Origin: Magicicada septendecula
Lineage: Eukaryota; Arthropoda; Insecta; Hemiptera; Cicadidae
Assembly: GCA_034769895.1 (NCBI GenBank)
Contig: CM068369.1
Span: 146,775,574-146,839,573 of the forward strand
Length of the DNA stretch: 64,000 bases
Direction: 5' to 3'
Each line of letters opens with the position of its first letter. The first letter of the stretch is position 1. This document shows positions 9,324-20,409 of this stretch, in pieces. Under the pieces are notes generated by a model. It was not told the origin of the DNA and did not search any database. It saw only the letters and a program-made list of their open reading frames with translations. A program made the translations under genes and the position numbers.

Positions 9324-11972
9324 TTACGATAAATTTATATCGGTGTCTCCCACCGCTCGTGGAAATGGTCCACAGATATCGAGAAATACCTTTTCCAATT
9401 TTTCGGTGGATGTTATGGGTATCATGACCCCTTCTTTTCTCTCGTTATCACACTTTACTTTTTGACAAATATCGCACGACCGTATCGCCAGTTGCACCTT
9501 CTTATTCATCCCTTTGATGTATGTTTGCTCTTCCAATGCCTTCCTTACTTTGAGGGCACCCATATGTCTGTACCTGTCGTGATAGTCGATTATTAGCGGT
9601 CTCTCTATTGCTGGTGGGATTACTAACTTCCAATTCTCTTGGTGCGGGGTATTCCTTATAAACAAAGTGTCGTTGTGTATACAGTAATATCTATTTATGA
9701 CCTCATCGCCTTCCTGTACCCGTTTTCTAATATCTCCTAATCTTGGATCGGCCTCTTGTTGTGACTTTATATTGTTTAAAATATTTTTTAAATCTTCCCT
9801 GCTCTTAATAATATGGTATACTTTTGCTAATTGTTCCTTTTCGCCGTCAAAGGTTTGGTCTGGTATATTGACGCGAGATAGGACGTCGGCTGCTACGTTC
9901 TGTTTGTCGGGTATATATTCCCATGTGATATTATATTCTTGCAAGGCCAAAACCCATCTCGTCAGCCTTCCGTGGTTCAGCTTACAATGCTTTAAAAATG
10001 ATATAGATTTGTGGTCACTTCTAACTGTTATGGGGTACCCTAATATATATGTCCTAAATTTACCGCATGCGAAAACTACACTCAACAATTCTTTTTCGGT
10101 AGTATTGTAGTTTCGTTCGCAACTGTTCAGCACGCGGCTAGCGAAGCTAATTACTAAATGGTTACCATCCTGATCTTCCTGATATAGGGCTGCACCTAAA
10201 CTCACGTTACTGGCATCGCAGTTTAGAAAAAATGGTTTTGTAAAGTCGGGATGATGCAACATTACTGTTTCTAAAAACTTTTCCTTTATGAGATTGAGCA
10301 CTCCATCTTGCTCTGGTCCCCAAATCCATTTGTCTTTAGCTGATAACTGCTTTTGGAACCTGGAAGTTAGTTCTGAGTAATTGGACCGAAACTTTCTGTA
10401 ATAGTTACAGATTCCTAAAAATGACTGCAGCTCTTTCCTATTCTTTGGGGTGGGGAATTTCTGTATGGCCTCTACCTTCTCTTTGGATGGAGTAATCCCT
10501 TGTTCTGTTAAATTAAAGCCTAAAAATTTCACCTCATTCGCAATGAATTGGGACTTGTCTAATTTGAGGGTGATATTATTCTCTGATAGTTTCTCTAACA
10601 CCTGTTCAACCCTATTACAATGGTCGTCCCAATTCGCTGAAGTTACCAGTAGATCGTCGATGTATACTGTCGTAAACTTCAGTACTTCCTGCTCCAATAT
10701 TCTGTCCATTATCTTCACAAACACCGCCACAGAATTTATTAAACCAAAGGGTAATCGCTTAAACTGATAGTTTCTGCCCTCGAATATGAATGCCATATAT
10801 TTCCTACTATCAGGGTGGAGTTCTACCTGCCAGTAACCGCATACGGTATCCCATGAGCTTATATACTTTGTTCCGTGAAACTTTTTCAATATCTCCTCTA
10901 TCTCCCCAGGTGATGTGCGGTCGTTAACAATCATCTTGTTGATCTCCCTAGCATCGAGACATATACGTACCTTTCCGTTCTTTTTTGGCACAGCTATGAT
11001 TGGGCTGGTAAAGGGCGAATGACTACACTCGATTATGTCGTCCTCTATCATCCTGTTCAATTCTTCCCTGACTTCGTTCTTTAGCGAGTAGGCGATCGGG
11101 TACGATTTCCTGTTAAATTCCACCGGAGTTTTGAATTTTATGGTGCATTGATAATCTCTGGCTTTACCTGGAGCGTTTGAGAATATGTGTTTGCAATTGT
11201 TGTATACTTTAATCAATTGTTCCGCCTGTTTTTCGCTGATCAGATCCCTTGCTTTCGTCCTTCGGAAATCCCGTATCTCTTCTAATTTTTCTAACCACAA
11301 CTCTGGGTTTTCCTCCTGATGTAAAGGCATGTTTATAGGTCGATCGGCACAATAATAATGGTTCACTATCGCTTGATAAGGTGTGTTGTCTGTACCATCT
11401 CCTTGGACATTGATTAGATTATTGGTCCAAATTCCCTTGTTAGTTTTTAAAGTTATCATCTTACCTTCTAAATCTATTACTGCATTATATGGCCTAAGTA
11501 TATCGCAGCCTATTAGGATACTCATGGGTAAATTATTCGCCACTAATAACCCTACTGGTATCGTTACCCCATTACTAGTCATCTCTAATGACACCTGTTT
11601 CTTTATCGATTTATTTTGCCTCCCCGTTGCTCCGACTAGAATGATGTTATTTATAGGCAGAGTGGGTATTGGTAAATTACTATTTTGTTTGATCCGCTCT
11701 AACTCTACACTATCGATAAGCGATACATTTGACCCCGTGTCAATGAATAATATTGCTTCTATGCCATTGATATTTGCCTTGATTTGTACGATATCATTAT
11801 TCCCTTTGTTATGGTTTTTAACGATATTGTCACTCTCTTCTAATAACTCCCCTCTAATATCCTTAAGATAATTATTTATTCTTAATGTCATAGTCCCGTC
11901 ATTGTCCTGTCTATGTTTGTAACTAGTCACCCCATAATATTGGTTCAGTGAAGGGCGGTTTTCCTTTTCCAC
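9324..11972 (-). CDS. pol: Gypsy Pol: protease, reverse transcriptase, RNase H, start of integrase
   Basis: 882 residues of a Ty3/Gypsy polyprotein. Aspartic protease LFIDTGSNVSLID (75-87). Reverse transcriptase with CLDAREIN (338-345), SSWDTVCGYWQV (372-383), LPFGLINS (407-414) and catalytic YIDD (437-440). RNase H with NCDASNVSLGAALYQ (584-598), TTEKELLSVV (624-633) and RSDHKS (651-656). Integrase zinc domain H-x-H...CxxC with DYHDRYRHMG (796-805) and CDICQ (833-837). First catalytic aspartate at FLDICGPF (863-870). It stops early because of a frameshift near 9355; the rest is at 8581-9228. The displayed start is GTG, but translation more likely enters from gag through the slippery site at 11984-11990. 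Confidence 0.92.
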   Translation of the reverse strand: MEKENRPSLNQYYGVTSYKHRQDNDGTMTLRINNYLKDIRGELLEESDNIVKNHNKGNNDIVQIKANINGIEAILFIDTGSNVSLIDSVELERIKQNSNLPIPTLPINNIILVGATGRQNKSIKKQVSLEMTSNGVTIPVGLLVANNLPMSILIGCDILRPYNAVIDLEGKMITLKTNKGIWTNNLINVQGDGTDNTPYQAIVNHYYCADRPINMPLHQEENPELWLEKLEEIRDFRRTKARDLISEKQAEQLIKVYNNCKHIFSNAPGKARDYQCTIKFKTPVEFNRKSYPIAYSLKNEVREELNRMIEDDIIECSHSPFTSPIIAVPKKNGKVRICLDAREINKMIVNDRTSPGEIEEILKKFHGTKYISSWDTVCGYWQVELHPDSRKYMAFIFEGRNYQFKRLPFGLINSVAVFVKIMDRILEQEVLKFTTVYIDDLLVTSANWDDHCNRVEQVLEKLSENNITLKLDKSQFIANEVKFLGFNLTEQGITPSKEKVEAIQKFPTPKNRKELQSFLGICNYYRKFRSNYSELTSRFQKQLSAKDKWIWGPEQDGVLNLIKEKFLETVMLHHPDFTKPFFLNCDASNVSLGAALYQEDQDGNHLVISFASRVLNSCERNYNTTEKELLSVVFACGKFRTYILGYPITVRSDHKSISFLKHCKLNHGRLTRWVLALQEYNITWEYIPDKQNVAADVLSRVNIPDQTFDGEKEQLAKVYHIIKSREDLKNILNNIKSQQEADPRLGDIRKRVQEGDEVINRYYCIHNDTLFIRNTPHQENWKLVIPPAIERPLIIDYHDRYRHMGALKVRKALEEQTYIKGMNKKVQLAIRSCDICQKVKCDNERKEGVMIPITSTEKLEKVFLDICGPFPRAVGDTDINLS

Positions 11973-11980
11973 TGCCGCGT

Positions 11981-13933
11981 TTAGTTTAAATGAGCCACGG
12001 TCTCATTGGCCCGGTCTCCCGGAACATTGGGTTGCTGACCCGTCTGTGTTTCCTGCCTGACCTCGGGGTTACCATTAATAGGTTGGCTATTCGTCGAATT
12101 GCCCTGGCTACCTGGCGCCTGTTGTGGGTAAAACATGTAAGTGGGTACATTGGGTGGATATGGCCGTCGGTCATTGGCCATTGTATAGTTTACCTGGGGC
12201 CTATATTCTTGATTTCTCCTATCGCCTCCTCCTTGGTCGCCCCCGTTACGATAATTATTACGTTGACCGTAATTATTTCCCCTATAGTTATTCCCGCGAT
12301 AACTGTTTTCCTGGTGGTAATTTCTACCGTAATTATTCCCGGTGTAACTACCTCTGTTTGGTCCCGGATAGTTGCGGTTATTTGGACCCTGAGTGTTATC
12401 ACTTCGGCCATTTGGTGGGGTATTATTATTCTGACTATTTGTGTTAAGGTTGTTACCGTTTCCACCTCCATTCCGGTTTGGTCCGTTATTGTTGCTATTG
12501 TATTCTACCTTACGATTGGGGGGTTGGTAATCCTGGAACCTTCCAGTGGATTCACAATTTCCCAATAATTTGGCCAGATCGGCTATTTTACTGAGCTGTT
12601 GGTATAATTGGGCATCTTTGATACCATAGCTGTAATGTCCAGCTAACTGCCTTACCAAACATTCCTCCGGGATCGGCGGTATCAACTTTCGTGCCAAACA
12701 TACCTTTCCTAGGAAATAAGACGTCGGGGACTGTCCATTGGACGCGTCGTATTTGCCATAGAATATGTCTATTCTTACCCTGTTTTGTGCAGTCTCCGAC
12801 CAATACTTCTCCTTGAACTGGCGTTTAAACTCGGCTAAATTCGTGATTTCGGGTCGTACCGCTATCCACCAGTTATCCCTAGTGTTTTTAAACGTCTCGT
12901 CAAGCATCTCCCTTATCCTGTCCCACCTTGTTTCTCTATTTCTCCCAATAAACTCCTCCATTCTCTCTAAAAATTCCATTGGGTTTCGACGATAGTTTTG
13001 GAAGTTGATTACTTCCCTGTTTTCACTATGACACGTATGGGTATTTAATATAGGTGTGTCTCTCAGCGCCTCTAATCTTTCCTGCAGGTTTTTCTCTCTC
13101 TGGTCTATTTCCTGTATGCTATTTTTGTTAAGTTTTATTTGCTCGTCCAGCCTGTTAGTGATGTCATATGTTCTCTGCATCCTCTCGCTAACGTCTTTCT
13201 GGACTTCTCCCACCTCCTGCATGATGGCGTCTTGGTTCTGCCTTACTTTGTTTTCGAGATTTCTAACATCTTGTTTGGTCTCTACTGTCTGTTCCACTAT
13301 ATTTTCGAAACGTGTATTGTTTCCCTCCTGTAACCTTTCCAACTGTTTCTCCATATTCTCAACCTTCCTGTCACTTTCGATTTTATTATCATCGATCTTT
13401 TTGTTTACTGTTTCGTACTTTATGCTAATTTCTTTTTTCAGGGATTCTATACCTTTTTTATTCTCCTCCTGAAATCGCTCCATCTTTTTCCCATTATCAT
13501 TTATATACTCCCTTAAAGATTCTATGTTTTTGTCTAATTTCTCCTTATCTTCCAGTCTGTTTTTATTATTCTCCTCCTTCAGGGATTCTGTATTCTTGTT
13601 CATATCCTCCTTCAGGGATTTTATTATTTCCTCCTTCAGGGATTCTATATTTTTGTTCATATTTTCGTTTAGCGTTTGGAACATCATCCTTAAAACATTC
13701 GCGTCAACGCTCTCTGTTATTTTTTCTGGTTCGGGTTTCTCTGTCTGTTCTACCATTTGTATAGGTTCTTCTCCCGTTTCCTCCTCTAATTCGTCTGCCG
13801 TTTGTACCGGTCTTTCCATTTCTAGTGTAGGCGGTTCTAATTCCGTTTCCTCCATTTGTACTGCCTCTCCGTTTTCCACACTTAACTCGGGTTCCACATT
13901 CTTCTTCGCCTTTTTTCCCTTAGGTTGCGGCAT
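11981..13933 (-). CDS. gag: Gypsy Gag structural polyprotein
   Basis: 650 residues, intact. Order: acidic N-terminus (1-75); long coiled-coil-like region (about 85-295) with repeated ESLKEE-type heptads; capsid-like helical domain (about 305-450, with FLERMEEFIGR and RQFKEKYWSETAQNRVR); an asparagine/glycine/arginine-rich nucleic-acid-binding tail (about 475-585, with repeated YRGNNY units). No CCHC zinc knuckle is visible, so RNA binding probably depends on the RG/N-rich tail. The start is the ATG 218 bp below the primer-binding site, and the same start is repeated in the truncated copy at 4802. The stop overlaps the frameshift signal that gives access to pol. Confidence 0.88.
   Translation of the reverse strand: MPQPKGKKAKKNVEPELSVENGEAVQMEETELEPPTLEMERPVQTADELEEETGEEPIQMVEQTEKPEPEKITESVDANVLRMMFQTLNENMNKNIESLKEEIIKSLKEDMNKNTESLKEENNKNRLEDKEKLDKNIESLREYINDNGKKMERFQEENKKGIESLKKEISIKYETVNKKIDDNKIESDRKVENMEKQLERLQEGNNTRFENIVEQTVETKQDVRNLENKVRQNQDAIMQEVGEVQKDVSERMQRTYDITNRLDEQIKLNKNSIQEIDQREKNLQERLEALRDTPILNTHTCHSENREVINFQNYRRNPMEFLERMEEFIGRNRETRWDRIREMLDETFKNTRDNWWIAVRPEITNLAEFKRQFKEKYWSETAQNRVRIDIFYGKYDASNGQSPTSYFLGKVCLARKLIPPIPEECLVRQLAGHYSYGIKDAQLYQQLSKIADLAKLLGNCESTGRFQDYQPPNRKVEYNSNNNGPNRNGGGNGNNLNTNSQNNNTPPNGRSDNTQGPNNRNYPGPNRGSYTGNNYGRNYHQENSYRGNNYRGNNYGQRNNYRNGGDQGGGDRRNQEYRPQVNYTMANDRRPYPPNVPTYMFYPQQAPGSQGNSTNSQPINGNPEVRQETQTGQQPNVPGDRANETVAHLN
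11984..11990 (-). promoter_or_regulatory. -1 ribosomal frameshift site at the gag/pol junction
   Basis: The minus strand carries TTTAAAC, phased exactly as T TTA AAC in the gag frame and immediately followed by the gag stop TAA. Slipping back one base gives TTT AAA CTA and opens the pol frame without further stops. UUUAAAC is one of the strongest known eukaryotic -1 slippery heptamers. Five bases downstream, GCGG and CCGC, and overlapping CAGTG and CACTG, could form a stem or a small pseudoknot. Efficiency cannot be judged from sequence. Confidence 0.8.
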
Positions 13934-14083
13934 TTTGATCTGTTGGTAGTTGCCGGGCTTGTTCCTTTTTTTTCAAGCCTCACTAGTTGGGCTGCCAATT
14001 TATAACAAAAAAGAAATATATAGTAATAAAGGGTGTGTATAGTGTTTGCAAAATGTCGGGCGTTACCTGCGCGCACTTTTTGT

Positions 14084-14091
14084 TACTTACC
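14084..14091 (-). promoter_or_regulatory. Possible splice donor in the Gypsy leader
   Basis: GGTAAGTA on the minus strand matches the eukaryotic 5' splice consensus. A pyrimidine-rich stretch ending in TTGGCAG lies about 85 bp downstream, just before gag. A short leader intron or a donor for a subgenomic RNA is possible, but neither is proven. The same site exists in the other copy at about 4953-4960. Confidence 0.35.
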
Positions 14092-14150
14092 GGTGATCGG
14101 ATCCTCTGCGGTGATGTAGTCCTGTAACACAACTTAATACTATGTTTTTT

Positions 14151-14160
14151 GTGGGCGCCA
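14151..14160 (-). other. Primer-binding site of the full Gypsy element
   Basis: TGGCGCCCAC begins two bases after the LTR's terminal CA. This fits a tRNA 3'-end primer site, and it fixes the LTR/internal border that the repeat comparison alone cannot show. Confidence 0.65.
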
Positions 14161-14162
14161 CT

Positions 14163-16894
14163 TGGAATCGTTTGTTCCAAGAAAGAAATATGGTTATTAA
14201 AGAAATTAAAATTTTGAATTCTTAATTCTATGAAAAAATGTAAACAAGTCAGTTTAGTTTGAAAAAATAAGGAAAGTTTAATGATTCTTCAAAAAAAAAA
14301 AAACAAATCGTCTGAAGGACTAACATTCACGAACAATTATAACATTGCAGAGTTACAAAAAAAAATTCATAAGCTATTATTATTATTGACAATTTTATTT
14401 CTCCAATCAAGTATCGGCTAGTATTTTCAATTTTTTACTCAGTTGAAAAGCATGAGTTTAATACGTGAAATAATCTTTACTCTCAGGATGTGACTCCTTT
14501 GAACTACCAAGACATATCAATAAGATGCTTTACAAGGAAAATTAAGTGATTTGAAGGTGTGTGTGGCATGTGTAGTACAACTGTGTGACAAAATGTAACC
14601 AGGTAAAAAATGACTTTAATTTTGATAACTCACGTTCCAATGGTTAATTAATCTCGCACTGGACACTCCTCTCTGGTAGTTTTTCAATCTCGCCTCTTCA
14701 TGTGTGCACTGAATTTATTTTAAGTCAAAATTGCGATAATTTACAATTTCTGCACTTTTTGTGAAGCAGTTTGGCAGTAGAATTTCGCTCAAACCCCGCC
14801 GCTACAAATCAGCTGCTTCGCGTTGATTCCCAAATTGGCCGCCACAGCGCTGATTCCCATGTAGTCGAGAGAAAGGCTTTTTGTTTGTTTGTTTACGTTA
14901 AGGGAGTTATTGTCAAGTTAGTTTGTCTTTGCGAACACAGCAGAATTGGTTCTCTATTTAAAATTTCGGTCCCTCCTGGGCCGTTGACGTTCTGGCTGCG
15001 TGATTTCTATTAAAATTTGCCGTGTTGCTGCTCTATTTCAGCAACACATTGGCGTAGATTCTTGTAGAGGTTAAGTCAGTCTGTTTGTCAAGGTACGGGA
15101 AAAGCCTTTCTTCGGGTCTTGTGTCGATTTCTCGCCTTCGGTTTCGCCTTGATTGCGTTGATCAGTGTCGTGGGTGATGCATCTGCTCTGGAGTTCAAGC
15201 TTCAAGTGTTTTTCGGTCGAATTTGGTCTCTCTTTTATACTAATTCAGGCTGATTGTTTTCATTGACTTCCGGTATATTTGTGTAAAAATTCCTTCTAGA
15301 TTGTTCGAGAAATAAGAAATGGAACATCATGGAACAAATTTAATTTCCGTCGAAGCTTTTAGAACAAATTTCTTATTCTTCACACTAAGGATATTTCAAA
15401 AATTACTCTGGTATTTGTCAAACAGTTTTACATTAGTACTCACAATTTGCATGCCATCATTACATATAGATTCTCTGGTTTCAACTGAATCTAGTGATAC
15501 TAATTATGATTGGTTTTTAAATAAATTAACTCTAATAAGTAACACAATATACAACTCTCACCTTGGGTTGTTGTCATTGAAATTCAATTTTTTAGAACAA
15601 AAAATTGTTGTGAAACTATTATGTTTCTTCCATAACATGAACACATAACATTACTATCTTCCTAAAACAAAACAAACAAATTTTAACATATATAATACAT
15701 AGATAATTTCAATTTTACATGGCCCATGCCCATGGCCTATGTTGTTGTCAATGTTATGACACAATAATTAGTCTCTTTCTTTAACATATATAGTATTTCA
15801 CTAGTGTACACTCAGATTTTATTATATTGTCTGTCTTTTGTGATACCTGGTTACTCTTTACACATATTATCTTTATTACAGGATAACATAGCATCATATT
15901 GGTTGGTCTGAGATGTCCTTTTTTCATAGTGTGACAAATCTCACTATTATAAGTTAAATTCTTTCATAATTCATCTTATTTTCAACTGAGTTTGTTCGTT
16001 TTTAAGGTATACTGAAGTATTGTACCATTCTTTTTATTTTGCCAACATTTTGTAAATATTTAGCCAGATATGACTATTTTTTGTACTGGTTGATTGGCCC
16101 CAGCCATACATGGTATAGGTAAATATTTTGCTAACTCGACTATTACAATGTCAAAGTTAGTCAAATATATTAGTATAGTCGCTTTGTATTATATTTCAAC
16201 TTTCTAATGCAATTTGGTTGCATTTTGGCAACATTAAATCCATAAATCATACAATATTATATGCCTACCACATGTTTTTAGTTAATACTGTTTTTGGCTA
16301 TTTTGACTGACCTTTATTCATTTGACAGCTTTCTTTATCTAAGATAAATTGTTCATTTTTGTCTGCTTGACAATTACGTATAGTTTTTATTTCAATTTGA
16401 TAATAATTAATTTTTACATGAAATCTGAGTGTTTGGTCTCAAATCCAACACATTAATATTTTTTGTCATAACAATTATATAATTTTTATTTTAACTTAGA
16501 TTCCTTCTAATAATGTATTTAAGCCATTTAATACATTTATTTTATTTACATTACATAATATAATACTGGATCATGTCCATTCATTCACAATAAATAGTTC
16601 TTTATACTCTATTCAGACTTAATAATTAATGACTTCATTTTGGTTGATCCTGATATTATTTGTCTCTCTCATAGTATCTTATGGTTTTTTTCACTGTTAT
16701 TCACTTTAATAATATATATGGGGTTTGTGTTTTAGTCAAAGTCTGGTCGTTTTTCATGTTAGTAGTAATAATTATTAGACAATATTAAAAAATTTTTTAG
16801 GGCTACTTGGGTTCGATACTGTCCACCTCACTCTCCTCTTATGATAAATTGCTATGTAAATGGTTTCCTTTATGGAACGTTCTGTGACGTTACA
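14163..16894 (-). mobile_element. Long terminal repeat, 5' copy of the Gypsy element
   Basis: 2.73 kb, starting with TGTAAC at 16894, where the match to the middle LTR ends, and ending with CA at 14163-14164. Flanking DNA to the right begins AATCT. No target-site duplication can be tested because the opposite outer end of the tandem is lost at the Helitron junction. It should contain the promoter of the element. Confidence 0.8.
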
Positions 16895-18485
16895 ATCTGA
16901 ATGTATAAAAAAACATGTAATGAAATTACTGAAACTAAGATTAGACAGGGTTTAATTTAAAAATAATAAAATGTACTCACTTTTTTGAAACCACCAATAA
17001 TAATTAGGCGAGAGTAAGTCAATTCAAATGGCTGCTACAAAATTTTCCTTTTGCAACAGGTGTATATTAAGCAAGCTGTATTTCACTTTCAACTGCACAT
17101 TAATATATAAAACACAGATATCTAATATACAAAATATAAAATAAACGCTTTTTTGCCTTGACATACACTCCACAGACTATTGTTGCCTGGCAACAAAATT
17201 ATTTTATTTTTAACAATTACCATTGTTTGAAAAAGTTTAAATGAATTTTTTCAAGTGCAAATGAATGTTTTATTTAATTTAATTTAATGTATTTGTAACA
17301 CGTATTATATATAAATTTTAGCTTTCTGCACTCCTTCTCCATATAAACTTTAACTATGCCAAATCTCACACTCCTCCGTGCGCGCAATATGCTTAAAAAG
17401 GGGTACAAAGTTTTCTCTTCAGTATTAATATATAGAAGATACTAAACAATTTTAAACATCACGTATATTTAAAGAGGTACGACTTTTAAATTCAACTTAA
17501 AATCATTAAAAAACTTGAGTTTTCTAAAGCTTTTTAGAACTATATGAAAGGAATTTTTTCAGTCGTTTCAATTTTTGTGTATAAAAGTTTGTTGCACTAA
17601 TAAATACATCGATTACTCTTCGTAAGAACTTAAGAACTGCAATTATTTGTATACAGACCTTAACATACAGTTCTGCAACTCATCTCCAAATATCGTTTGG
17701 AGTTTGGGAAGGTGTCATGTGACAAAACTGTCGCCCACTACATGAGATCTTGGGCCGCATATTTCTTAGGCCGCAGTGTTGTTGTTCTGGCTTACCTTAA
17801 CTCTGCATGTGACCAGCAATATGTTTGTGAGAACGTGTAGTTATTAACAGAAAACTTTGATTTGTCAACAACAACAAAATAGAATAAGGACTGATATTTG
17901 AAGTTCTAACAAATATTGCTCCAGTAAACTGATATTCAGTCAAATATTTGAACTATTAGAGAAATAGGCCTATATTTGTTTGCGAAGGTCTATCAAAAAA
18001 GCCTGGAGTTTTATCCACATGACTCAAATTTCTCCCTTTTTTTATTTTGATATGTTATGCCGAAAGGCTCACATAAGGTAGTATATGTTGGCGCCTAGCT
18101 CCTAAACTCCTTTAGTAGTATAATAAACGAACATTATTATATTCTGTGTTATGTGTATATTACAAATTTTATATCACTAATAGCGATTAAAAATCCTCAA
18201 ATCCAGTTACACCTACGTTTACTACATTGATAAGTTTACAAATTCAAAATTCTTCTTCACACAGGGTTATGGATTCTAAAATCTTCTATTCAATGTATTC
18301 TGCGCCTTTAGTCAGATACAGCTTGTTACGGCTATTTTTTTAATTAATCAATTTTTTTCTACACTCCTTTCTCCCTTTCGCAACACCGCTTCCTTATCTT
18401 GTCCAAAAATCAGATTTTTGTGAGTTTTTACCCAGTTTCATTACAAATTTTATATCCATGTTTTTCGGTATCCAAGCCACTTATA
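16895..18485. other. Unrecognised spacer between the Gypsy and Penelope-like elements
   Basis: About 1.6 kb of AT-rich DNA with no open frame or motif that I can assign. An 11-base string ACAAATTTTAT at 18445-18455 recurs just beyond the Penelope-like element (21130-21140) and could be a target duplication, although a related string at 18164 weakens this. Confidence 0.5.
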
Positions 18486-18732
18486 GTATATAATTAGTAA
18501 AATAGTTTACCTTTTTCTTGTCCGTCTGGTGGCCTTTTCTCTATATTTCATTCAACGCGTTTCAGGACATATGCCCCATCATCAGGATATCCCTTGTTGA
18601 AGTTCGTCGATCGTTAAAATATTAAAAACACTGTATATACAATTCTACACATAACAATAAATATAATATAAACATAAAAACACATAAAATACCCAGATTT
18701 TAGACACACACGATATCGGTGGTGCGCACCAC
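18486..18732 (-). repeat. PLE left arm (inverted copy of the right arm)
   Basis: The reverse complement matches 20886-21131 with only scattered differences, from GTATATAATTAG at the outer edge to the palindrome-like GGTGCGCACC at the inner edge. Because the arm is inverted, its hammerhead-like motif lies on the minus strand. Confidence 0.9.
18545..18595 (-). ncRNA. Hammerhead-ribozyme-like motif, PLE left arm
   Basis: The minus strand has the core CTGATGA (18579-18585), a stem II made of GGGGC and GTCCT around CATATG, then GAAA (18560-18563) followed by CGCGTT. This fits CUGANGA...GAAA with a very short stem III, as reported for PLE ribozymes. Stem I pairing is weak here, so cleavage activity is uncertain. 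Confidence 0.5.
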
Positions 18733-18846
18733 GTACTGCAACGTGTTTACCAAAAACAAAAGATTAAGCTTCAAGCTCTTAAACATAAGCAGATAAGAGA
18801 GGAGGACTTCGAATGTAAACACAAGTTCTACACGCGCGTCTCAAAT

Positions 18847-20352
18847 TTGACGAGTATACAATTTACATCTGATGAAAGAGATATTCTTAACAAGGGGCTA
18901 AATTATAATATTCCTTATATCGGTAAAGACCACATGATTCGAGAAATTATTAGTGCAGAGGCCGCCGTAAAAACAATACCAAACCAGACTTTACAAAATG
19001 AAACCCGTACCGTAATTAATAATAGCTTGAATAAATGCCTAAAAACTATAACAAATAATGAAAAGCGCTGTAAACTTAATCAAAGATACTTGAAAGAAAA
19101 TAAAACCTTGAAACATATAAAAACTAAATTTGTAGATAACAATGCACTGATTACAAAGGCTGATAAGGGAAATACCGTAGTCGTAATAGACAGAGACGAA
19201 TACACTTCAAAGGTTAATGAGTTCATATCAAATAATAATATTGTAATGATACAAACGGACCCAACTGCAGAGTTCGTCAAAGTTTTGAATAATAAAATTA
19301 ACCTATGTACACGGCTGTTTGATAACGCCACACGCCGTGCACTAAAACCCATTAACGCAGAAGCACCACAATTTGTTGGCCTACCAAAAATCCATAAGAC
19401 CAATATACCGATTAGGCCATTGATAAATTTCACAACTGCGCCGAGCTACAATGTCAGCAAAAAACTTGCAGTGAAAATAAAAAACAGTATAAAGATAAGT
19501 AATAACCATAGTATAAGAAATAACATTGACCTTGTTAACAAATTGAAAAGCATTAAATTACGACCTAATTATAAAATAGCATCTTTTGATATTGTTGACT
19601 TGTATACGAATGTCCCTGTTCAAGAAACTCTCACTATCCTTAAAGAAAATCTTATTAACGCCAAAATATGTAATTCTGAAGAAATCAATGATTTTGTTAA
19701 TTTACTGGAAGTTGTACTTGACCAAAATTATTTTACATTTAATAATAATTATTACATCCAAAAAAAGGGCCTAGCCATGGGGTCACCTTTATCTGGTTTA
19801 TTGGCTGACATATACTTAAACCACTATGAGAATACATATTTGCTCAATAACGTAAATAAACTTTACAAGAAAATAATATCATATACACGTTATGTTGATG
19901 ATACGTTTATAATTTTTAATGACACAATACGACAAATAGAAAATATGAAATTATACATGAATAGTGTCAATAAAAACATACAGTTCACACTTGAGACGGA
20001 GATAAATAATAAACTTAACTTCCCCGACCTGACAATTACAAGACTAGATGAAAAATTCCAATATCAAATATACCGAAAACCGACAACCACGGATCTCACG
20101 ATAAATGCTGAATCACATCATCCCTTTTCTCAGAAAATGGCAGCTTATCATAGTTTAATACATAGGTTACTTTCCATACCATTAGAAGACAAAGATTTTC
20201 ACGAAGAACTGAACACGATCAAATACATAGCTAAGGCCAATGGTTATAAAAGATCAATCATAGATAATTTAGTCAAGAAACACAGAAAAAAGAAAAACAA
20301 CATAGAATTACAAGAAAATAATAGAAATAAAATTAGGTATATAGCATCATAA
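18847..20352 (+). pseudogene. Penelope-type reverse transcriptase
   Basis: 501 residues copying element RNA into DNA. Motifs: ALITKADKGNTVVV (about 99-112); LPKIHKTNIPIRPL, the Penelope finger/RT1 signature; SFDIVDLYTNVPV with the first catalytic aspartate; GLAMGSPLSGLLADIYLN; and YVDDTF with the catalytic aspartates. The frame is open upstream without a stop as far as 18721, inside the left arm, and includes a plausible N-terminus (KLQALKHKQIREEDF), so the true start is not the TTG at 18847. A TAA at 20350-20352 interrupts it; the same frame resumes and leads into the endonuclease at 20410, so RT and endonuclease were once a single protein. Confidence 0.9.
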
Positions 20353-20409
20353 TATGGTAACACCTTACCCAAAATTTTAAACAAAGTATTCGGTGGGATA
20401 AATATAAAA

